Of a DNA stretch of 18,066 nucleotides, positions 13,273-18,066 are shown piece by piece. The stretch's first letter is position 1, and each line of letters starts with the position of its first letter. Source of the DNA: JBQTJJ01 sp052387235. Lineage in GTDB: Bacteria; Actinomycetota; Acidimicrobiia; Acidimicrobiales; GCA-2861595. Below the pieces are notes generated by a model. That model was not told where the DNA came from, ran no database searches, and was given only the letters and a program-made list of their open reading frames with translations. The stretch covers positions 1 to 18,066 of the forward strand of contig JBQTJJ010000036.1 in NCBI GenBank assembly GCA_052387235.1, in the 5' to 3' direction. Position numbers and translations under genes: made by a program.

Positions 13273-14010
13273 ATGAAGGCCGGGACCGAGGTACGTGCCG
13301 AGCGGGTGGCGCCGGGCTCCCCCCTCCTGGTCGCCGCCGGCGTGGTGAAGACGTACCACTCCGGTGCCTCGTCGGTCGAAGCGCTCAAGGGCGTCGACCT
13401 CACCATCGGGGCCGGTGAGTTCCTCGCCGTCATGGGCCCGTCGGGATCCGGGAAGACCACCCTCCTGAACTGCCTTTCCGGGCTCGACGACATCGATGCC
13501 GGCACCGTCACCCTGGGCGGGGAGAGCATCCACGAGATGAGCGACGCCCGGCGCACGCGCCACCGGGCCGAGACCATGGGCTTCATCTTCCAGGCCTTCA
13601 ACCTCATCCCGGTGTTCACCGCGGCCGAGAACGTGGAGCTGCCGTTGCTGCTGGCGGGGGAGCCGGCCAGGAGCGCTCGCCGGGCGGCGGAGGCCACGCT
13701 CGAGCGCATCGGGCTCGGGCACCGCCTGGGTCACCGGCCCGGGGAGCTGTCGGGCGGCGAGCAGCAGCGGGTCGCGGTGGCAAGGGCCCTGGCCGGACGG
13801 CCGCTGGTCGTGTGGGCCGACGAGCCCACCGGCAACCTCGACTCGGAGACGGCGGCGTCGGTGCTCGACCTGCTGCGGGAGCTCCACGCCGAGGGCCTCA
13901 CCATCGTGCTCGTCACGCACGACGACGAGATCGCCGGCGCCGCCGAGCGCCGCATCGTCGTGCGCGACGGGCTCATCGTCGGGGACGAGCACCGCCCGGC
14001 CGGCGGCTGA
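13273..14010 (+). CDS. ABC transporter ATP-binding protein (LolD/MacB type)
   Basis: This 245-residue ATPase has every functional motif. Walker A is GPSGSGKTT (55-63), the Q-loop is FIFQAFN (Q107), the signature is LSGGEQQRVAVARAL (159-173), Walker B is LVVWADEPTGNLD (178-190, with D183/E184), and the H-loop is VTHDDE (H216). The sequence type, with NLIPVFTAAENVELPL and the DEPTGNLD Walker B/D-loop, is that of the MacB/LolD/FtsE group, which drives FtsX-like permeases in lipoprotein handling, peptide or drug export, or stress signalling. The TGA overlaps the permease ATG by one base (TGATG), so the two are translationally coupled. The operon appears to begin here with a leaderless promoter. 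The substrate cannot be told from sequence. Confidence 0.95.
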   Translation: MKAGTEVRAERVAPGSPLLVAAGVVKTYHSGASSVEALKGVDLTIGAGEFLAVMGPSGSGKTTLLNCLSGLDDIDAGTVTLGGESIHEMSDARRTRHRAETMGFIFQAFNLIPVFTAAENVELPLLLAGEPARSARRAAEATLERIGLGHRLGHRPGELSGGEQQRVAVARALAGRPLVVWADEPTGNLDSETAASVLDLLRELHAEGLTIVLVTHDDEIAGAAERRIVVRDGLIVGDEHRPAGG

Positions 14011-16862
14011 TGCCGGTCGTCCTGGTCCTGTCGCTGCCGTTCCTGGTGGCGCTCGGCCTGCGGCCGGTCTGGCGACGCCTGGCCCTGCGCAACGCCTGGC
14101 GCCGGCCCCGCGAGACGATCCTCGTCGTCCTCGGGTCCCTGCTCGGCACCGCCATCATCACCAGCTCGTTCGTCGTGGGCGAGACCCTGGAGGCGTCCAT
14201 CGAGCGCTCCGCGTTCACCCAGCTGGGACCGGTGGACGAGGTGGTACGGGCCGTCGACCGGCAGTCGGCGTCCCGGGCCCTCGGTGCCATCGAGGCCCTC
14301 GACAGCCCGGACATCGACGGTGTGCTCCCGCTCCAGACCCTGGACGCCACCGTCGCCCGGCCCGGTCCCGAGCCCCGGGCCGAGCCCCGGGCCGAGGTGG
14401 TGGAGCTCGACTTCGAGGCCGGCCGCGCCTTCGGGGACGACCCCGGCGCCACGGGCATCGACGGGCCCACGCCGGCCGCCGGCCGCGCCGTCCTCGGACG
14501 CGACCTGGCCCGCACCCTCGACGCGGCCGAGGGCGACACCGTCGACGTCCTGGCCTACGGCCGGCGCCGCTCGTTCACCGTCGACCGGGTCCTGCCCCGC
14601 CTCGGCCTGGCCGGCTTCCACACCGGCTTCGGCAGCGAGAGCCCCAACCTGTTCGTGGCGCCCGGCACCATCGCCACCCTCGCCGCCGACCCGCCCCCGG
14701 GGGCGGCGCCTCCCACGTCAATGGTCCTTGTGTCGAACACCGGCGACGTGCTGGGCGGCGCCGCGCTGACGGCGAAGGTGCGCACCCAGATCGACGGCGC
14801 CCTGCGGGGCCAACCCGCGTCGGTGGGCCCGGTGAAGCGGGACCTCCTGCGCAACGCCGACGAGGCCGGGGCCCAGTTCACCGAGCTGTTCAGTGCCATC
14901 GGCTTCTTCAGCGTGCTGGCCGGCGTGCTGCTGGTGGTGAACATCTTCGTCATGCTGGCCCAGGAGCGGCGGGCCGAGCTCGGGATGCTGCGGGCCGTCG
15001 GCCTGCGCCGCTCGGCCCTGGTGGCGTCGTTCTCGCTCGAGGGCTGGCTCTACGCCCTGGCCGCCGCCGCCGCGGGGGTGGTGGTGGGCCTCGGCGTGGG
15101 GCGCCTGATCGTGGTCGTGGCCGCCGGCATCTTCAACGACGGCAGCGAGTTCTCCCTGGAGCTGCGCTACACCGCCACCGCCGCCAGCGTGCAGAGCGGC
15201 TTCGTGACCGGGTTCGTGATCTCCCTCGCGACCGTGGTGCTCACGTCGCTGTCCATCGCCCGCCTGAACGTCATCCGCGCCATCCGCGACCTGCCCGAGC
15301 CGGTGGGCGGCCGCCAGCGCGTGATCACGCTGGCGCTCGGGGCCGTCGCCCTCGTCGCCGGCGCGTACCTCACCGTCACCGGGCTGTCCACGGAGGAGCC
15401 GTTCACGGTGCTGGCCGGTCCGGCCCTCGCCGCCCTGGGGGCGGTGCCGCTGCTGCGCCGCGTCGTGCCCCGCCGGCCTCTCGTCTCCGTCGCCTCCGGC
15501 CTGGTGCTGCTGTGGGCGGTCATGGCGTTCGACATCGCCAGCAAGGCCTTCGAGAACCCCGAGATCTCCCTGTTCGTGGTGGACGGCGTGATCCTCACCG
15601 GGTCGGCGGTGGCCCTGGTGTCGCAGAACCAGGACCTGCTGGGCCGGTTCGTGCGCCGCATCGGCGGCGGGGCCGACAACATGTCGCTGCGCATCGGGCT
15701 GGCCTACCCCCTGGCCCGGAGGTTCCGTACCGGGATGATCCTCACCATGTACGCCCTGGTGGTGTTCACCCTCACGTCCATCACCCTGTTCAGCAAGGTC
15801 TTCTCCTCCCAGATCGAGGACTTCACGGCCGACGTCGCCGGCGGGTTCGACTTCAAGGTCGCGTCGAACCCCAGCTCGCCCGTACCGGCCGGGGACCTCG
15901 CCGCCGTTCCCGGGGTGACGGGCGTGGCCACGCTGGCCGCCACCTCGGCCGAGTTCACGCTGGTCGGGAGCGGGGACGACCCGGTGCCGTGGCCGGTGGC
16001 CGGCTTCGGCGACGACTTCGTGGACCTGGGCCCGCCCGCTCTCGACGAGCGGCCGGCCCGCTACGGCACCGACGTCGAGGCCTACCGGGCCGTGCTGGCC
16101 GACCCGGGCCTGATCATCGTCGACGAGTTCTTCCTCCAGGCCGGCGGGGGACCGCCGGAGGACGCGGTGGAGCTGGGCGACGAGATCCGCATCGACGACC
16201 CGGCCTCGGGCCGCTCCCGCACGCTGCGGGTGGGGGCCGTCGCCGAGTCGGGGTTCGTCTTCGCGCCGGCGCTCATGTCGTCCGCCGGCCTGCAGGAGGT
16301 GGCCGGCGCCCGGGCGTCACCCAGCATCCTCTACGCCGCCACCGCGCCCGGCGTCGACCCCCAGGAGGTGGCGGAGGCGGTGAACGCCCGCTTCCTGGCC
16401 AGCGGGGCCGACGCCGTGTCGTTCCGCAAGGAGGTCGCCGACGGCCTCTCCCAGCAGCAGCAGTTCTTCCAGCTCATGCAGGGCTACCTGGCCCTCGGCC
16501 TGGTGGTGGGCATCGCCGGCCTGGGCGTGGTGATGGTGCGGGCGGTGTGGGAGCGCCGGCGCCAGGTGGGCGTGCTGCGGGCCCTCGGCTTCCAGGCCGT
16601 CGCCGTCCGCCGCGCCTTCATGGCCGAGTCGATGTTCGTGGCCCTGGAGGGGATCCTCATCGGCGTGTTCCTCGCCGTGGTGTCGACCTGGCGGCTCCTC
16701 ACCAACGGCGCCTTCGGCGACGGGCTCACCTTCCACGTGCCGTGGGTCCAGGTCGTCGTGCTGGTCGTGCTCACGGCCCTGGCCTCCCTGCTCGCCACCA
16801 TCGCCCCGGCCCAGCAGGCCTCCCGCATCCGCCCCGCCGTGGCCCTCCGCCTGGCCGACTGA
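14010..16862 (+). CDS. FtsX/MacB-type ABC transporter permease, duplicated-domain form
   Basis: This 950-residue permease contains two FtsX-like halves. The first has an N-terminal membrane helix near ETILVVLGSLLGTAIITSSF, a large extracytoplasmic domain (about residues 55-290), and then three helices. These include the diagnostic AQERRAELGMLRAVGLRRS loop. A central block of about four hydrophobic segments (about 430-550) follows. The second half begins at SLRIGLAYPLARRFRTGM with another extracytoplasmic domain. It ends with the equivalent ERRRQVGVLRALGFQAVAVRRAF loop and two more helices. The start is the ATG overlapping the ATPase stop; the frame is open further upstream but inside the ATPase gene. 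Such long permeases are common in actinobacteria and usually export lipids, lipoproteins or peptides; the substrate here is unknown. It converges on mrp across a large hairpin. Confidence 0.94.
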   Translation: MPVVLVLSLPFLVALGLRPVWRRLALRNAWRRPRETILVVLGSLLGTAIITSSFVVGETLEASIERSAFTQLGPVDEVVRAVDRQSASRALGAIEALDSPDIDGVLPLQTLDATVARPGPEPRAEPRAEVVELDFEAGRAFGDDPGATGIDGPTPAAGRAVLGRDLARTLDAAEGDTVDVLAYGRRRSFTVDRVLPRLGLAGFHTGFGSESPNLFVAPGTIATLAADPPPGAAPPTSMVLVSNTGDVLGGAALTAKVRTQIDGALRGQPASVGPVKRDLLRNADEAGAQFTELFSAIGFFSVLAGVLLVVNIFVMLAQERRAELGMLRAVGLRRSALVASFSLEGWLYALAAAAAGVVVGLGVGRLIVVVAAGIFNDGSEFSLELRYTATAASVQSGFVTGFVISLATVVLTSLSIARLNVIRAIRDLPEPVGGRQRVITLALGAVALVAGAYLTVTGLSTEEPFTVLAGPALAALGAVPLLRRVVPRRPLVSVASGLVLLWAVMAFDIASKAFENPEISLFVVDGVILTGSAVALVSQNQDLLGRFVRRIGGGADNMSLRIGLAYPLARRFRTGMILTMYALVVFTLTSITLFSKVFSSQIEDFTADVAGGFDFKVASNPSSPVPAGDLAAVPGVTGVATLAATSAEFTLVGSGDDPVPWPVAGFGDDFVDLGPPALDERPARYGTDVEAYRAVLADPGLIIVDEFFLQAGGGPPEDAVELGDEIRIDDPASGRSRTLRVGAVAESGFVFAPALMSSAGLQEVAGARASPSILYAATAPGVDPQEVAEAVNARFLASGADAVSFRKEVADGLSQQQQFFQLMQGYLALGLVVGIAGLGVVMVRAVWERRRQVGVLRALGFQAVAVRRAFMAESMFVALEGILIGVFLAVVSTWRLLTNGAFGDGLTFHVPWVQVVVLVVLTALASLLATIAPAQQASRIRPAVALRLAD

Positions 16863-18066
16863 CCGATCCCCCCCACTCCCGAGTAAATAACTCGCCAAAA
16901 TGGCGAGGTATTTACTCGGGAGTGGGCCCATCGCCGTCTCGACCCGCTCGAACAGGCGGGCGGTGCAGCTGGTCATCTCCACCGGGGGCAGGGCCTCGGT
17001 GATGACGCGGGTGGCGAGAGCGCGGAAGGCCTCCACGACCGGGCCCCCGCCGTCGAGCGAGGCGGGCCGGCCGGCGTCGCCGCCGGCGCCGACGGCCGGG
17101 TCGAGGGGGATGGTGCCGAGGAGGGGGACGCCGATCTCGGCCGCCAGCCGCTCGCCACCGCCCGACCCGAACAGGGCGTAGGAGGTGCCGTGGTGGCAGG
17201 TGAAGGCGCTCATGTTCTCGATCACGCCGGCCACCCGCAGGTACCCCTTGCGGGCCATGTCGGCGGCCCGGGCCGCCACCTTCTGGGCCGCCAGCGCCGG
17301 CGTGGTGACGATGAGCACCTCGGTGTGGGGGAGCATCCGGGCCAGGCCCATCTGCACGTCGCTGGTGCCGGGCGGCATGTCGATCAGCAGGTAGTCGAGG
17401 TCGCCCCAGCGCACGTCCTCGAGGAACTGCTGGACGGCCCGGTTGAGCATGAACCCGCGCCACATGATGGCCTGGTCCTCGGCCGCGTTCCCCACCGATC
17501 CCATCGACACCACCTCGAGGTGGCCGGCGCCCACGTCCTTGCGCAGGGGGACGATCTTCCTGGCCTCGGCCCCGAGCTGGCCGTCGAGACCCAGCATGCG
17601 GGGGATCGAGAACCCGCCGATGTCGGCGTCCAGCACGCCCACCGTGAGGCCCCGCTCCGCCATCTGCACGGCCAGGTTGGCGGTGATGGACGACTTGCCC
17701 ACGCCGCCCTTGCCCGACGCCACCGCCGCGACGCGGGTGGTGGGCGGGATGGCGGTCTGGGGGGCGGTCTCCCGCGCCTTCCAGCGGGCCCGGGCCATGA
17801 GGCTCTTCTTCTGCTGCTCGGTCATCTCCCCGAAGTGGACGCGGACGCCGGTGACGCCCTCCAGGGCCCCGACCCGCAGCTGCACGTCCTTCATGAGCTG
17901 GGCCCGCAGCGGACAGCCGGCGGTGGTGAGGGCCACGGTGACGTCGACGGCGCCGTCCGGGCCGATCTCGACGGTGCGGACCATGCCCAGGTCGACCACG
18001 TTGTCGCCCAGCTCGGGGTCGATGACGCCGAGGAGCACGCTGCGGACGGCCTCCTCGGAGGGCCGG
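16317..18066 (-). CDS. mrp: Mrp/NBP35-family iron-sulfur carrier ATPase (5' end beyond window; no normal stop, frame runs into antisense of permease)
   Basis: Coding begins beyond the right edge: in-frame codons PSEEAVRS precede VLLGVIDPELG. An N-terminal MIP18/DUF59 domain (with TTAGCPLR) is followed by the ATPase core. The core has the deviant Walker A ASGKGGVGKSS, GVLDADIGGFSIPRMLG, LLIDMPPGTSD and VIENMSAFTCHHG. Mrp proteins carry Fe-S clusters to apo-targets. The CxxC pair of many homologues is not kept (Cys then HHG). Recognisable Mrp-like sequence ends near FERVETAMGP (about 16925). The frame then passes through the 55-nt hairpin without a stop and reaches TGA only at 16319-16317, antisense to 546 bp of the permease gene. 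The translation there is low-complexity and not protein-like. The functional protein probably ends near 16912-16930 by a frameshift, mutation or non-stop mechanism. Confidence 0.85.
   Translation of the reverse strand, partial: RPSEEAVRSVLLGVIDPELGDNVVDLGMVRTVEIGPDGAVDVTVALTTAGCPLRAQLMKDVQLRVGALEGVTGVRVHFGEMTEQQKKSLMARARWKARETAPQTAIPPTTRVAAVASGKGGVGKSSITANLAVQMAERGLTVGVLDADIGGFSIPRMLGLDGQLGAEARKIVPLRKDVGAGHLEVVSMGSVGNAAEDQAIMWRGFMLNRAVQQFLEDVRWGDLDYLLIDMPPGTSDVQMGLARMLPHTEVLIVTTPALAAQKVAARAADMARKGYLRVAGVIENMSAFTCHHGTSYALFGSGGGERLAAEIGVPLLGTIPLDPAVGAGGDAGRPASLDGGGPVVEAFRALATRVITEALPPVEMTSCTARLFERVETAMGPLPSKYLAILASYLLGSGGDRSVGQAEGHGGADAGGLLGRGDGGEQGGQGREHDQHDDLDPRHVEGEPVAEGAVGEEPPGRHHGEEHADEDPLQGHEHRLGHEGAADGDGLEAEGPQHAHLAPALPHRPHHHHAQAGDAHHQAEGQVALHELEELLLLGEAVGDLLAERHGVGPAGQEAGVHRLRHLLGVDAGRGGGVEDAG
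16872..16926. terminator. 55-nt near-perfect hairpin between convergent permease and mrp, likely bidirectional terminator
   Basis: The outer arms (16872-16889 and 16909-16926) pair over 18 bp. One A/G mismatch (16890/16908) follows, then 7 bp CTCGCCA/TGGCGAG around a 3-nt AAA loop: 25 of 26 positions pair. The inner hairpin is followed by TTATTT on the minus strand and GTATTT on the plus strand, so each direction has a short U-rich run after a GC stem. The patch is strikingly AT-rich for this genome. It lies between converging genes and overlaps the end of the mrp reading frame. A mobile palindromic repeat is the alternative. Confidence 0.75.

Noticed and set aside
10918..13992. A 1024-codon open frame on the minus strand opposite the kinase-like and ABC ATPase genes
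   Set aside because: It is a shadow of third-position GC bias. The translation is low-complexity (H/G/R/Q/D-rich) with no domain, and the plus-strand genes are unmistakable.
13812..14009. Extension of the permease upstream of 14010
   Set aside because: It lies inside the ATPase gene in another frame and is arginine/histidine-rich. The TGATG overlap is a standard coupled start.
1..18066. Selenoprotein gene with an in-frame TGA near selAB
   Set aside because: No gene here ends at a TGA followed by continuing homology in the same frame. The mrp anomaly is the opposite case, a missing stop.
1..18066. CRISPR arrays, prophage or complete insertion sequences
   Set aside because: No regularly spaced direct repeats and no transposase, integrase or phage gene was found. 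The only mobile-element-like sequences are the palindromic repeats listed.

Overview
The window is very GC-rich coding DNA with almost no spare sequence. It is most likely from an actinobacterium, plausibly a deep lineage such as Acidimicrobiia. The reasons are a WhiB-type iron-sulfur regulator, a paired Get3/ArsA-like ATPase operon, a class A penicillin-binding protein in the same neighbourhood, and several genes that appear to have leaderless -10 (TANNNT) promoters. The class-level assignment is inference.

Layout, left to right. A tRNA-Pro(CGG) and a single-domain response regulator lie on the minus strand. A STAS anti-sigma-antagonist-type protein diverges from them on the plus strand. Two overlapping Get3/ArsA-like ATPases follow on the minus strand, with a membrane NfeD-family protein starting 5 bp away in the opposite direction. 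Next come a WhiB regulator with its own promoter and a perfect palindrome (plus), a selA-selB operon for selenocysteine incorporation (minus), and a class A penicillin-binding protein (plus). The selA/PBP intergenic region holds a striking nested inverted repeat. Then come a membrane-anchored trypsin/HtrA-fold protein (minus), FxsA (plus), a soluble HTH-RsbRD-like-PAS-histidine-kinase-like protein (plus), a LolD/MacB-type ABC exporter pair (plus), and Mrp (minus, cut by the right edge). A 55-nt near-perfect hairpin separates the last two. No stretch over 300 bases lacks a gene; the longest gap is the 192-bp selA/PBP region.

Themes. The Get3 pair, WhiB and class A PBP recall the Mycobacterium tuberculosis order Rv3679-Rv3680-whiB4-ponA2, here interrupted by nfeD and selAB. 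Several proteins keep their fold signatures but have lost key residues. These are the HtrA-like protein (His to Asn, Ser to Gln), the NfeD protease domain (catalytic Ser and the Lys-bearing helices), the histidine kinase (phospho-acceptor His to Asn), the response regulator (switch Thr to Leu) and the SelB G4 motif (Asp to Gly). The mrp reading frame has no stop before the large hairpin and runs on antisense to the permease gene. A slippery-type heptamer just before the hairpin would move ribosomes into a frame that stops inside the hairpin arm. This is the most unusual structural observation in the window.
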